Assembly: GCF_000385565.1 (NCBI RefSeq) | Contig: NC_021169.1 | Location: 248,001-312,000 of the forward strand | Source of the DNA: Archaeoglobus sulfaticallidus PM70-1 | GTDB taxonomy: Archaea; Halobacteriota; Archaeoglobi; Archaeoglobales; Archaeoglobaceae | Reading direction: 5' to 3' | Length of the DNA: 64,000 bases | Shown: in pieces, positions 17,793-25,636 of the stretch | How the letters are laid out: each line of letters starts with the position of its first letter | Numbering within the stretch: position 1 is the stretch's first letter | Program-made: the position numbers and the translations under genes | Notes under the pieces: model-generated | What the model was told of the DNA's origin: nothing | Seen by the model: the letters and a program-made list of their open reading frames with translations, nothing else | Database searches by the model: none

Positions 17793-17888
17793 CTACTTCT
17801 TGATGATAGCCCTCGCAGAGCTCACATCTGCGTTTATCAGCCCGATTACGGATTTGAACAGGCCACGCTTTATCCTTCTCCAGGGTTC
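17793..17888 (-). pseudogene. TnpB (IS605/IS1341 family) C-terminal remnant
   Basis: Reading the minus strand from about 17888, the frame encodes EPWRRIKRGLFKS and then LINADVSSARAIIKK before TAG. This is the TnpB C-terminus: the RGLF piece after the zinc knuckle, the catalytic-site INAD and the final helix. The CPxC zinc pairs upstream are lost to a stop and shift, and nothing else of the ~400-residue protein remains. A relic of an insertion in the copper island. Confidence 0.65.
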
Positions 17889-17973
17889 TCGTCATGGCAA
17901 TTGAAATCTTAAATCAGCGTTCACTCCTTCGTTTTCAGTTAAAAGGAGTTTGCTTCTATAGATGACCAGAATG

Positions 17974-18000
17974 AAACGTTAGGTTTCTGTTTAAAACGTT
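17974..18000 (+). promoter_or_regulatory. Promoter of the Met-rich gene with repeated AAACGTT
   Basis: AAACGTT occurs at 17974-17980 and again at 17994-18000, overlapping a TATA-like TTTAAAA (17990-17996). The spacing is 20 bases, about two helical turns. A transcript from here would carry a leader of about 65-70 bases before ATG 18089. Regulator binding is inferred. Confidence 0.3.
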
Positions 18001-18088
18001 CTGAAAGATCTCGAAGCTTCTTTTTTCCAAGTTTTAGCACACAACATCTTTTGCCTTTGAGGTGAAACACTGATTGAGGTGATGCGAG

Positions 18089-18430
18089 ATGGATTGGAAA
18101 AAGGTTGGAGTTGTAATAGTAGCAATAGCAGCAGTTGCTGCGGTAGTATATACGGCAACTGCAACACCATTTGGATGGAGAGGATATGGATACGGAATGC
18201 CGATGGGCATGGGTGGAATGATGGGATACGGAATGCCAATGATGGGAGGACCAATGATGGGAGGATATGGAGCTGGATATGGTATGCCAGCGTATGACTA
18301 CCAGTATCCACAGGACCCATCGAATCAGAACCAGAATATCAACGAAACTTCTGAACAGTATCCTCAGACATACAATGTGCCCTACGGATACTACGGAGGA
18401 TGGCACTGCCCAATGATGGGGTACTGGTAA
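18089..18430 (+). CDS. Met/Gly/Tyr-rich membrane-anchored protein, putative copper binder
   Basis: 113 residues. One N-terminal transmembrane helix (~6-25, VGVVIVAIAAVAAVVYTATA), then an external low-complexity tail: a Met/Gly/Tyr repeat (GMPMGMGGMMGYGMPMM at ~38-54), a Gln/Asn/Pro spacer, and an end with WHCPMMGYW. Closely spaced methionines plus His and Cys are typical of extracellular Cu(I)/Ag(I)-binding proteins. No family recognised. GAGGTGAT precedes the ATG by 5 bases. Followed by the YHS gene, then the CuA genes, all on +. Metal binding is inferred from composition and context. Confidence 0.65.
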   Translation: MDWKKVGVVIVAIAAVAAVVYTATATPFGWRGYGYGMPMGMGGMMGYGMPMMGGPMMGGYGAGYGMPAYDYQYPQDPSNQNQNINETSEQYPQTYNVPYGYYGGWHCPMMGYW

Positions 18431-18446
18431 ACTGATTTAGCTCTAT

Positions 18447-18461
18447 TATTTTTTAATTTTT
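18447..18461 (+). terminator. T-rich tract after the Met-rich gene
   Basis: TATTTTTTAATTTTT follows the stop by 16 bases; a possible full or partial terminator before the YHS gene, whose Shine-Dalgarno GGAGGTGA comes next. Confidence 0.3.
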
Positions 18462-18475
18462 GGAGGAGGTGAAAA

Positions 18476-18700
18476 ATGTTCTGCAGGCACTCCCGACACA
18501 AACACGAAACGGAGACGAATGACAAAACAAAAGATCCAGTTTGTGGCATGGTAATAGACAGAGAAAAGGCAGTCAGTAAATCAGAATATATGGGTAAAAC
18601 ATACTACTTCTGCTCTCTTGACTGCAAAAAGACTTTCGATGAGAATCCTGAGAAGTATCTAAAAAAGAGATCGAGTGCATCAGGACACAGCTGCTGTTGA
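18476..18700 (+). CDS. YHS-domain metal-binding protein
   Basis: 74 residues. A YHS domain fills ~18-64: KDPVCGMVID at the start and YYFCSLDCKKTFDENPEKY at the end; the Cys residues of CGM and FCSLDC are the metal ligands. The N-terminus (MFCRHSRHKHE) and the C-terminus (SGHSCC) add further His and Cys. YHS domains occur in copper ATPases, monooxygenases and small metal-handling proteins. No signal peptide, so it is cytoplasmic. GGAGGTGA sits 5 bases before the ATG. It probably buffers or delivers copper to neighbours. Confidence 0.85.
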   Translation: MFCRHSRHKHETETNDKTKDPVCGMVIDREKAVSKSEYMGKTYYFCSLDCKKTFDENPEKYLKKRSSASGHSCC

Positions 18701-18824
18701 CAAACTTATTTTTATTAAATATTTTTTAATATAAGTTACAAATGAGCGTGCTAACTCTCAGAAACTAGCAGATGCTTCGGAAGGTTGAGAATAGAAGGTA
18801 AACCAAATTTAAGGAGGAGTTTAC

Positions 18825-20813
18825 ATGGTTAAAAAGGCAATCTTACCAGTTTTATCCGTTATGCTCGTCCTGTTGATTTCAAATGCTAACGCTCAAATTG
18901 TTAACGCTCAGGCTGAAAAAAGTTTCAGGGATTCTCCAACCAAGATAGTATACATTGAAGCATTTCAATTTGGATTTACTGTAAGGGCTATCCAAGAAGG
19001 CTCTGAACTGAAAGTATATCCTAAAGGTTCGGAACCCAGTGTTTTAGAAGTTAATAAGGGAGATAGAGTTCTATTCAGAGTAATTTCAAGGGATGTCACC
19101 CATGGTTTCTATATTGATGGCTACACACCCTCACCCTCGGATCAAAAGATCTTTGTGTTGCCGGGTAGAGTTCTGGAAGTCGGTCCAATAACTTTTGACA
19201 GGGAAGGAAAGTTCAAGCTTCGCTGCTCTGTAACCTGCGGGCCGCTGCATCCATTTATGGTTATGGACATAGTGGTCAAGCCGAACATACCCTACCACAT
19301 CCTCATAATATCCACGCTCGCGGTAGGTGGATTTACGCTACTGTACCTTCAGAGAAAACCCGAAAATAAACTGCTTGGAGGTCACGAAAGGGAGGTTGAC
19401 ATACTCAAAGCGAGGTTTATTGGTCCTATACTTGAAAAGATCCTCAAATGGAGAGGACTCCAGCTCTCGCTAATTCTACCCAGTATCTTCTTCTTCACTC
19501 TCGTTATTGTAGCCGGTTTCTTTGGAAACCCCACAGGTAATAGAAATTTTTCGATTGCTGTGGTTTGGATTCTCTGGTTTGCAATCGTAGAGTTCACAAT
19601 ACTTTTTGCGGGAAGATTCTGGTGTGCAGCATGCCCCATCCCTGTACTTGGTGAGTGGATTGCGAGAAGAAGAATCGTTGGTGTCAGCGAGCTCAAAATA
19701 AAAAGGAGGTGGCCAAGGGCTTTTAACAACATGTGGGTATCTGTTATCGGGTTCTTCGTACTCTCTCTATTCCTCCCATGGCTCGTAACAAGACCGCTCG
19801 TAACAGCAGTGGTATTTTTAACCCTTGTTATTGCTGCAACGCTGCTCTACACCCTATATCCGGGGAGGTACTTCTGCCGGCACATATGTCCGGCAAGCGG
19901 CTACATCGGATATCACTCCAATGTCTCCATTTTATCAGTTAGATCGAGAGATAGAGAGATCTGCCGATCTCACAAAAGTAAAGACTGTATCAAAGGGAAT
20001 TCAAAGGGCTATGGATGCCCATGGAAGCTCTATCCTGGCGGAAACTGTGAGAACACTTACTGCGGGGAGTGCTTTGAGTGCATTAAATCCTGTCCTAAAA
20101 ACAACATGACGGTGAAAATCAGAATGATTGGAAAAGACCTTCCAAAAATTGCTGCAAAAGCGAAAAACAGATTTGATGAGGCCTGGATGGGTTTCACAAG
20201 GTTTGTACTAGCTATATTCTATGAGCTAATCTTCTTCGGATCATACTACTGGCTGAAAGACTGGGGGAATATGAGCAACGTTTACGGTGCGAACCTCGAA
20301 ACTGCAAGACTGTTAATCCCTCCACCGTGGGGAGTTATTAACTGGATCAAGTGGGCATTGCTCGTTTCAACACTCGCACTCGTTGCCTATCCAGCAGTTT
20401 TCTATGCCTTCTCATGGATTTCCAAAAAGGTCGCTGACACCAGAATGCCTGCAAAGCAGATTTTCCTCTCTTTCAGCTATGCTCTTGCTCCTTACGGACT
20501 CTTTGTATGGATAGCATTCGCGGTATCACTGCTCGCAGTATTCTGGGCTTACCCGCTAACAGCTTTTTCAGACCCGTTTGGCTGGGGATGGAATTTTGGT
20601 ACAGAATTTGAATGGAGTCCGCTTTATCCTGAATGGCTTCCTTTCCTTCAGGCTCCCCTGATATTTACTGGACTCGCACTTGCAATAATCACTACATATA
20701 GCATAGCGAAAGAGCTGTTCGGTGAGCATCACAGGGCTTTCAGGGCAACAGCAGTGGTGAGCTTATTGCATATCATTTCTGCTCTGATCCTGATAAAAGT
20801 TATTGCGGGGTGA
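18825..20813 (+). CDS. CuA cupredoxin fused to NapH/NosR-like polyferredoxin membrane protein
   Basis: 662 residues. Signal peptide 1-24; external cupredoxin domain (~35-150) with a full CuA ligand set: His in DVTHGFYI and then C-x3-C-x3-H-x2-M in CSVTCGPLHPFM. A helix (~158-176) leads to a membrane part with Cys motifs like NapH/NosR/CcoG: GRFWCAACPIP, GRYFCRHICPASG, then a cytoplasmic cluster domain with CGECFECIKSCP. Five further helices end the protein. It could move electrons between Fe-S clusters and an external copper centre. Shine-Dalgarno GGAGGAG precedes it; the second CuA gene starts 4 bases downstream. No oxidase or NosZ is nearby, and function is unproven. Confidence 0.8.
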   Translation: MVKKAILPVLSVMLVLLISNANAQIVNAQAEKSFRDSPTKIVYIEAFQFGFTVRAIQEGSELKVYPKGSEPSVLEVNKGDRVLFRVISRDVTHGFYIDGYTPSPSDQKIFVLPGRVLEVGPITFDREGKFKLRCSVTCGPLHPFMVMDIVVKPNIPYHILIISTLAVGGFTLLYLQRKPENKLLGGHEREVDILKARFIGPILEKILKWRGLQLSLILPSIFFFTLVIVAGFFGNPTGNRNFSIAVVWILWFAIVEFTILFAGRFWCAACPIPVLGEWIARRRIVGVSELKIKRRWPRAFNNMWVSVIGFFVLSLFLPWLVTRPLVTAVVFLTLVIAATLLYTLYPGRYFCRHICPASGYIGYHSNVSILSVRSRDREICRSHKSKDCIKGNSKGYGCPWKLYPGGNCENTYCGECFECIKSCPKNNMTVKIRMIGKDLPKIAAKAKNRFDEAWMGFTRFVLAIFYELIFFGSYYWLKDWGNMSNVYGANLETARLLIPPPWGVINWIKWALLVSTLALVAYPAVFYAFSWISKKVADTRMPAKQIFLSFSYALAPYGLFVWIAFAVSLLAVFWAYPLTAFSDPFGWGWNFGTEFEWSPLYPEWLPFLQAPLIFTGLALAIITTYSIAKELFGEHHRAFRATAVVSLLHIISALILIKVIAG

Positions 20814-20817
20814 GAGG

Positions 20818-21204
20818 ATGAAAATTTTCTGGGAGATAGTAGCTTTATCGCTTGTTGTTCTCGCTTTGGCATTACCTCTCGCACTTTTGAGCATGGACAG
20901 AGAGTTCTTAGCTGAAGAGAACGGCACGGTTGTGATACGGGCTTACATAGCAGAGGCTGGAGGCTTTAAGCCAAACCTCGTTGTGGTTGAGAAGGGGCAG
21001 AAAGTGAGACTCATTGTGGAAAGCATGGATGTCGTTCACGGCTTCACAATTCCAAGCTTGGGCATCAACACCGGACCTATAGATGTTGGAAAGAGAAAGG
21101 TAATTGAATTCGTGGCAGAAAAGGAAGGTATATACTTTTTCGGATGCTCCGTGCGGTGCAGTCCCTACCACTTCTTCATGCGGGGGATTATAATTGTAAA
21201 ATAA
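20818..21204 (+). CDS. Membrane-anchored CuA-domain protein (cytochrome oxidase subunit II-like)
   Basis: 128 residues from ATG 20818 (GGGGTGA 4 bases upstream; the frame opens at a GTG 15 bases earlier). One N-terminal transmembrane anchor (~6-26), then a cupredoxin domain with all CuA ligands: DVVHGFTIP and CSVRCSPYHFFM (C-x3-C-x3-H-x2-M). It lacks the usual second membrane helix of subunit II. It starts 4 bases after the fused CuA-polyferredoxin gene, so the two should be made together and may exchange electrons. No subunit I gene is present. Confidence 0.85.
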   Translation: MKIFWEIVALSLVVLALALPLALLSMDREFLAEENGTVVIRAYIAEAGGFKPNLVVVEKGQKVRLIVESMDVVHGFTIPSLGINTGPIDVGKRKVIEFVAEKEGIYFFGCSVRCSPYHFFMRGIIIVK

Positions 21205-21568
21205 AGCCAGTAGTGAGAGCTACAGGTGTTATTTAATTTCTGAATAGGGCTTCCTTTATCCCATCTTTTTCTATCTTTTTAACCGCCTTCTTTAAGATCT
21301 TGAATTTTTGAACTCTGATATCTGCTACAACAGGTAATCCCACTCCGATCACCAATAAGTTACGTGTAAACATTTTGTTTTTAAATTCTTCTATTTTAAA
21401 CTTTGTTTTCTTATTTAGAGGTTAAAACAGTTATACATGCTCATGAAATTGTGTTTTTAGTGGTCTATAAAATTAGTAAAGCTTGTGTAATTATTATTAA
21501 GTTGAGGTTAAAAAAGAGACCCTAATTGAAGAATATGATCCAGATGTGCCAGACAAAAAATTTATAAG
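21205..21568. other. Intergenic region before the arsR-type gene
   Basis: A gap of about 365 bases. It contains a possible 46-codon minus-strand ORF (listed separately) and, at its right end, the TATA box of the ArsR gene. No other feature seen. Confidence 0.4.
21233..21373 (-). CDS. Possible small basic protein, 46 residues
   Basis: An ATG-started ORF with a hydrophobic N-terminal stretch (NLLVIGVGLPVVADI) and a lysine-rich helix (KILKKAVKKIEKDG). A TTTAAAA element lies about 28 bases before the ATG, which would fit a leaderless transcript. No family recognised; it could be chance or a remnant. Convergent with the CuA operon. Confidence 0.3.
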   Translation of the reverse strand: MFTRNLLVIGVGLPVVADIRVQKFKILKKAVKKIEKDGIKEALFRN

Positions 21569-21590
21569 TATTTGAACAATTGTTCAAATA
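21561..21590 (+). promoter_or_regulatory. TATA box and perfect 22-bp operator of the ArsR-ZntA operon
   Basis: TTTATAAG (21561-21568) is followed at 21569-21590 by a perfect palindrome TATTTGAACAATTGTTCAAA plus TA. The TATA spacing places the transcription start at about 21590, the A of the ATG, so the mRNA is leaderless and a repressor bound here would block initiation. ArsR/SmtB operators are typically such AT-rich 12-2-12-like palindromes. Confidence 0.75.
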
Positions 21591-21964
21591 TGGGAAAGAG
21601 TAAAAAGGCACCTGTCTGTAAAGATGAAAGTATTGGGGAGTACATTGAGGTTGTTGCTTCAAGTTTACCACCTGATGAGCGCATAATTGAGCTTTCCGAA
21701 TTCCTTGAAGCTTTTGGCGACTCCTCGCGCATTAAAATACTCTTAACTTTATCTAAACGCGAACTCTGCACCTGCGATATCTCTGCAATAACTGGCTTAT
21801 CAGTTTCTGCTGTTTCACATCAGCTCAGAATTCTGAGAGACAAAAAACTGGTAAAGTACAGGCGGGAAGGCAGGAATGTCTACTACAGCTTAGATGATGA
21901 ACACGTTGCTGCTATTCTGGACACAGCATTGGAACATATTGAAGAGGGAAGTGGAAGGAAATGA
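21590..21964 (+). CDS. ArsR/SmtB-family metal-responsive repressor
   Basis: 124 residues from ATG 21590; a TTG at 21572 in the operator is less likely. Winged helix of the ArsR family: SSRIKILLTL, then ELCTCDISAITGLSVSAVSHQLRILRDKKLVKYRREGRNVYYSL. The CTC in helix alpha-3 (ELCTCD) is the classical ELCxCD metal site for As, Cd, Pb or Zn; an N-terminal Cys (APVCKD) could complete a CadC-like site. It should release the palindromic operator when metal binds. Stop overlaps the ATPase start by 4 bases (ATGA). Confidence 0.92.
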   Translation: MGKSKKAPVCKDESIGEYIEVVASSLPPDERIIELSEFLEAFGDSSRIKILLTLSKRELCTCDISAITGLSVSAVSHQLRILRDKKLVKYRREGRNVYYSLDDEHVAAILDTALEHIEEGSGRK

Positions 21965-24021
21965 AGAAGTGCAAGCTGAAGAACCTTGACTGTGCAAGCT
22001 GTGCTGTTAAAATAGAGGAGGAGCTGAAAAAACTGGAAGGCGTAAGGTTCGCTTCTGTAAATTTCTCCACTTCCGAGCTTGTTGTTGATACAGAGGACAT
22101 CGAGAAAGTCATTGAAACCATAAAGAAAGTGGAACCAGAAGTTGAAATCATAGATCTCGATGAGGATGGTAAGGAAAGAGAGAAGGATGAAGGAGTATCT
22201 AAAAAAGAAATCATTCCGATTGTTGTCTCTGCGATTCTGTTCATCTTAGGAGTAACCCTAGAAGGTTTTCTACACCCAATTCCCGCAGCTGAATACACCG
22301 TACTTCTTTCAGCCTACCTAATAGTTGGCTGGAGAGTTCTCTGGAAGGCCGCCAGAAACCTTACAAAGGGAATTGTATCTGACGAGAACTTTCTTCTGAG
22401 CTTAGCTACCATAGGTGCCATTGCGATCCATGAAATGCCCGAAGCTGTTGGTGTTATGCTCTTCTTCAGAGTGGGGGAACTCTTCCAGGATATCGCAGTG
22501 GGAAGGTCCAGGCGCTCAATAAAAGCCCTGCTGGAAATAAAGCCTACCTTTGCAAACCTGAAGGTTGATGGGAAAACAGTAAGGGCAAAGCCGGAGGATG
22601 TGAAGGTTGGAGATCTCATTGTTGTCAGGCCCGGAGAGAAAATACCTTTGGATGGTGTTGTGGTTAAAGGCACTTCAGTGGTTGATACCTCTGCCTTAAC
22701 TGGTGAATCAAAGCCAAGCAGTGTTGCCGAAGGAGATGAAGTCCTTTCAGGTATGGTGAACATGAGCGGTCTTCTTACAGTAAGAGTTACAAAGCCATTC
22801 AGCGATTCAACTGTCTCAAGAATACTCCAGCTTGTAGAGGAGGCGGGAAGCAGAAAGGCAAGAGCTGAAAAATTTATAACCCGTTTTGCCCGTTATTACA
22901 CACCTGCAGTTATAGCCATGGCTGTAAGCATTGCAGCACTTCCACCGCTGATACTTGGTGAACCGTTTACTACATGGATCTATCGTGCCCTCGTTTTGCT
23001 CGTCATTTCATGCCCCTGCGCCCTCGTGTTGTCTGTTCCTCTCAGCTACTTCGCCTCCATTGGCAAAGCTGCCAGAGAGGGAATACTGATCAAGGGTGCC
23101 AATTTTATCGATGCCCTGAGATCTACAAGAATTGTCGCTTTCGATAAAACTGGAACGCTTACGAAAGGTAGTTTCAGGGTTGCAGAGGTTGTGGCGAAGA
23201 ATGGATTTAGCAAGGAAAATGTGCTAAAGTTTGCTGCTCTCGTTGAGATGCATTCGAACCATCCCATCGCCAAGTCGATAATCGACGCATATGGGGAGAT
23301 AGGTGGCTCGGTGAAGAGTTATAAAGAACTTGCAGGAAGAGGCGTTAGAGCAGAAATTGATGACTACACGATAATAGCCGGTAACGATGCTCTGATGCAT
23401 GAAATGAATATAGAACACGACTCGTGTGATGTTGAAGGGACAGTTGTTCATGTTGCTGTCAATGGGGTTTATGCTGGATATATAATTGTGTCAGATCAGC
23501 TGAAAGACGATGCGAGGGAGGCGGTGGAGGATCTGAAAGAACTTGGATGTAGAGTTGTGATGGTCACCGGAGATAGCAGAGAGATCGCCGAAAGAGTCGC
23601 TTCTCAGCTGGGTGTTGATGAATATTATGCCGAACTGCTTCCTGAGGATAAAGTGAGGGTTATAGAGGGACTTAAAGCTGAAGATGGCATTGTAGCTTTT
23701 GCTGGAGACGGTATAAACGATGCTCCAGTCATAGCCAGAGCAGATGTTGGTATAGCAATGGGGGGACTCGGGAGTGAAGCTGCAATTGAGGTAGCTGATG
23801 TCGTCATAATGGATGATAAGCCATCGAAAGTAGCGAGATCCATCAGGCTTTCGCAGCGTACACAGCGCATAGTCTGGCAGAACATAAGCTTTGCTCTGGC
23901 TGTAAAGGGATTTTTCATAGCCTTTGGATCTCTTGGAATAGCAACAATGTGGGAGGCGGTCTTTGCCGATGTTGGTGTCACTCTCATTGCTGTCCTCAAC
24001 TCAATGAGAATTTTAAGGTGA
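21961..24021 (+). CDS. Zn/Cd/Pb-exporting P1B-type ATPase (ZntA/CadA-like)
   Basis: 686 residues. One N-terminal HMA-like domain with CxxC (C11/C14), followed by an acidic linker with Asp/Glu, then eight helices with CPC in SCPCALVLSVPL (~351), DKTGTLT (~395), HP (SNHPIAKS) and [14 protein letters not shown]. The CPCALV sequence and the final-helix Asp-Gly (FADVGVTL region) put it in the P1B-2 class for divalent Zn, Cd and Pb, unlike CopA at 13169. Translation-coupled to the ArsR-type repressor, which is the expected regulator. Confidence 0.93.
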   Translation: MKKCKLKNLDCASCAVKIEEELKKLEGVRFASVNFSTSELVVDTEDIEKVIETIKKVEPEVEIIDLDEDGKEREKDEGVSKKEIIPIVVSAILFILGVTLEGFLHPIPAAEYTVLLSAYLIVGWRVLWKAARNLTKGIVSDENFLLSLATIGAIAIHEMPEAVGVMLFFRVGELFQDIAVGRSRRSIKALLEIKPTFANLKVDGKTVRAKPEDVKVGDLIVVRPGEKIPLDGVVVKGTSVVDTSALTGESKPSSVAEGDEVLSGMVNMSGLLTVRVTKPFSDSTVSRILQLVEEAGSRKARAEKFITRFARYYTPAVIAMAVSIAALPPLILGEPFTTWIYRALVLLVISCPCALVLSVPLSYFASIGKAAREGILIKGANFIDALRSTRIVAFDKTGTLTKGSFRVAEVVAKNGFSKENVLKFAALVEMHSNHPIAKSIIDAYGEIGGSVKSYKELAGRGVRAEIDDYTIIAGNDALMHEMNIEHDSCDVEGTVVHVAVNGVYAGYIIVSDQLKDDAREAVEDLKELGCRVVMVTGDSREIAERVASQLGVDEYYAELLPEDKVRVIEGLKAEDGIVAFAGDGINDAPVIARADVGIAMGGLGSEAAIEVADVVIMDDKPSKVARSIRLSQRTQRIVWQNISFALAVKGFFIAFGSLGIATMWEAVFADVGVTLIAVLNSMRILR

Positions 24022-24375
24022 CATAGATATTCCATGCGTTTGGCAGCTTTTTCTTTATCTTTTTATCTCTTCACTCATGGTTTGGATAAAGAGGGCTTTG
24101 AATAGGAGGTCTTTATAGAAAAGAGGGGTTCTACCCACCATGTTCCGGTTGAGGTATTAGATGCTTTTTCACAGTTTAACATCCGTTTATAACTCTCGCA
24201 CTAACAGGAATGCTGTATCTTCCTCACATCGTATAGAATTCTCCAGCACTAAGCCTAACTTTTTATTGCTAACCAAAACGATCTGAATATGAAATATGGA
24301 TGAGAAACAGACGGTTATTCTGTCACTCCTTCCAGAGTGAAGAGTTAATAAATCCTGACATCAAATTTCCGACTC
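24022..24375. other. Intergenic region, nothing recognised
   Basis: A 354-base gap between the Zn/Cd ATPase and the MFS gene. No RNA, repeat or ORF with support; a TATA-like TTAATAAA at about 24345-24352 precedes the MFS start by roughly 27 bases. Confidence 0.4.
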
Positions 24376-25557
24376 ATGTTCACCGTAACAAATTATATCA
24401 AAAACCGGAAAACAATACTTACCATATCATTTTCAAGATTATCAGATGCTCTTGGAGGGGGTGCAGTTTACTTCGCCTTGCCACTGCTAATAGCAGAAAT
24501 AAATGAAACTGAAATTCCTAATGCTTTTCTTTCCGGAATTGTTATTGCCATCTGGGGGATAATTGCGACTCTTGTCCAGCCAGTACTGGGGTTTTTCATT
24601 GATAGGTATGGTAGAGTAAAGAAGATACTTTTCTCAGGACTGCTTTTAACCACACTTGTTCTTTATTCCTACACGTTCGTTAGAGACCTTCTCTCACTGA
24701 TTTCTGTAAGAGTTGCTCTTGGTTTTACAGAAGCTATGGTTATGGTCTCATCCGTGGTAATAATCGCTTCAATCTCTAAAAAAAGTAATAGAGGAGAAAA
24801 TTTTGGTTTGTTTTATACTGTGACTGATATTGGATTTGCTGTCTCACCTGTTCTCGCTGGATTCTTGCTTGAATTTTATGGATTTAATGAAGTCTTTGTT
24901 TCAGGAGCTTTACTCACTTTAGTAAGTGCAGTACTTGTTTTGAAGCTAGTTCCAAAAGTTGATAAAATCAATGTAAATGACAGAGGGAATGAGAAACCAT
25001 CACCTGAGATTTTTGTCATCTCCCTCTCCCTTTTCTTTACAATATGTGCCCTCTCCTCATATGTTCCTCTTGAAGAGTCGTTTTTTAAATACATGGCATT
25101 AACCCCATTAACATTTGGAATTACATATTCAGCATATATAATTACAAGAACGTTTTTTAACACTCCAGCAGGAAATTTAAGTGATAAAATTGGGAGAAAA
25201 AAGATTTTTGTTATCGGAACAATCCTGCTTGGATTATCAACAATCGCTGTACCCTTTTGCAAAAATTTTGAGCAGTTTGTAATTCTAAGAACTCTGCAGG
25301 GAGTGTTAGTTGCATTTGTTTATTCTCCCGCAACAGCCCTTGTAGCTGATAAAAGTGAACAGAACCTAGGACTGGGTATGAGCATAACGAATTCCTCTCT
25401 AACCCTTGGACTTGCCTTTGGGCCAATAATAGCCGGATTTCTTGGAGGATATATTGGATTTCAGTCTCCATTCTATATTTTTGGTTTTCTTATAGTTCTA
25501 TCCGGTATTCTCTCTCAGCTCAGGGTTTCAGAAGAATTTAAATTTAAGCTGGATTAA
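24376..25557 (+). CDS. Major facilitator superfamily transporter
   Basis: 393 residues, twelve predicted helices in two halves. MFS loop 2-3 motif DRYGRVKKI in the first half and its repeat SDKIGRKKI in the second; GLGMSITNSSLTLGLAFGPIIAGFLGG resembles drug/proton antiporters of the MdtG/EmrB-like 12-TM group. Likely a proton-coupled exporter at the cell membrane; substrate unknown. It is next to the metal-efflux operon but on its own promoter. AT-rich compared with the flanking housekeeping genes, which may mean transfer. Confidence 0.82.
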   Translation: MFTVTNYIKNRKTILTISFSRLSDALGGGAVYFALPLLIAEINETEIPNAFLSGIVIAIWGIIATLVQPVLGFFIDRYGRVKKILFSGLLLTTLVLYSYTFVRDLLSLISVRVALGFTEAMVMVSSVVIIASISKKSNRGENFGLFYTVTDIGFAVSPVLAGFLLEFYGFNEVFVSGALLTLVSAVLVLKLVPKVDKINVNDRGNEKPSPEIFVISLSLFFTICALSSYVPLEESFFKYMALTPLTFGITYSAYIITRTFFNTPAGNLSDKIGRKKIFVIGTILLGLSTIAVPFCKNFEQFVILRTLQGVLVAFVYSPATALVADKSEQNLGLGMSITNSSLTLGLAFGPIIAGFLGGYIGFQSPFYIFGFLIVLSGILSQLRVSEEFKFKLD

Positions 25558-25636
25558 CTTAGTAGAAACTCTTTCCTATTTCACATCCTTTTGATATACC
25601 ACAAGTTAAACTGTCAAAAAAGAAAAAAGAGAAACT

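Noticed and set aside
17939-18406. Minus frame opposite the Met-rich gene
   Set aside because: Most of it is His/Ser-rich complement of Met/Gly codons; only its last ~40 codons lie outside the gene and show no clear TnpB or other motif.
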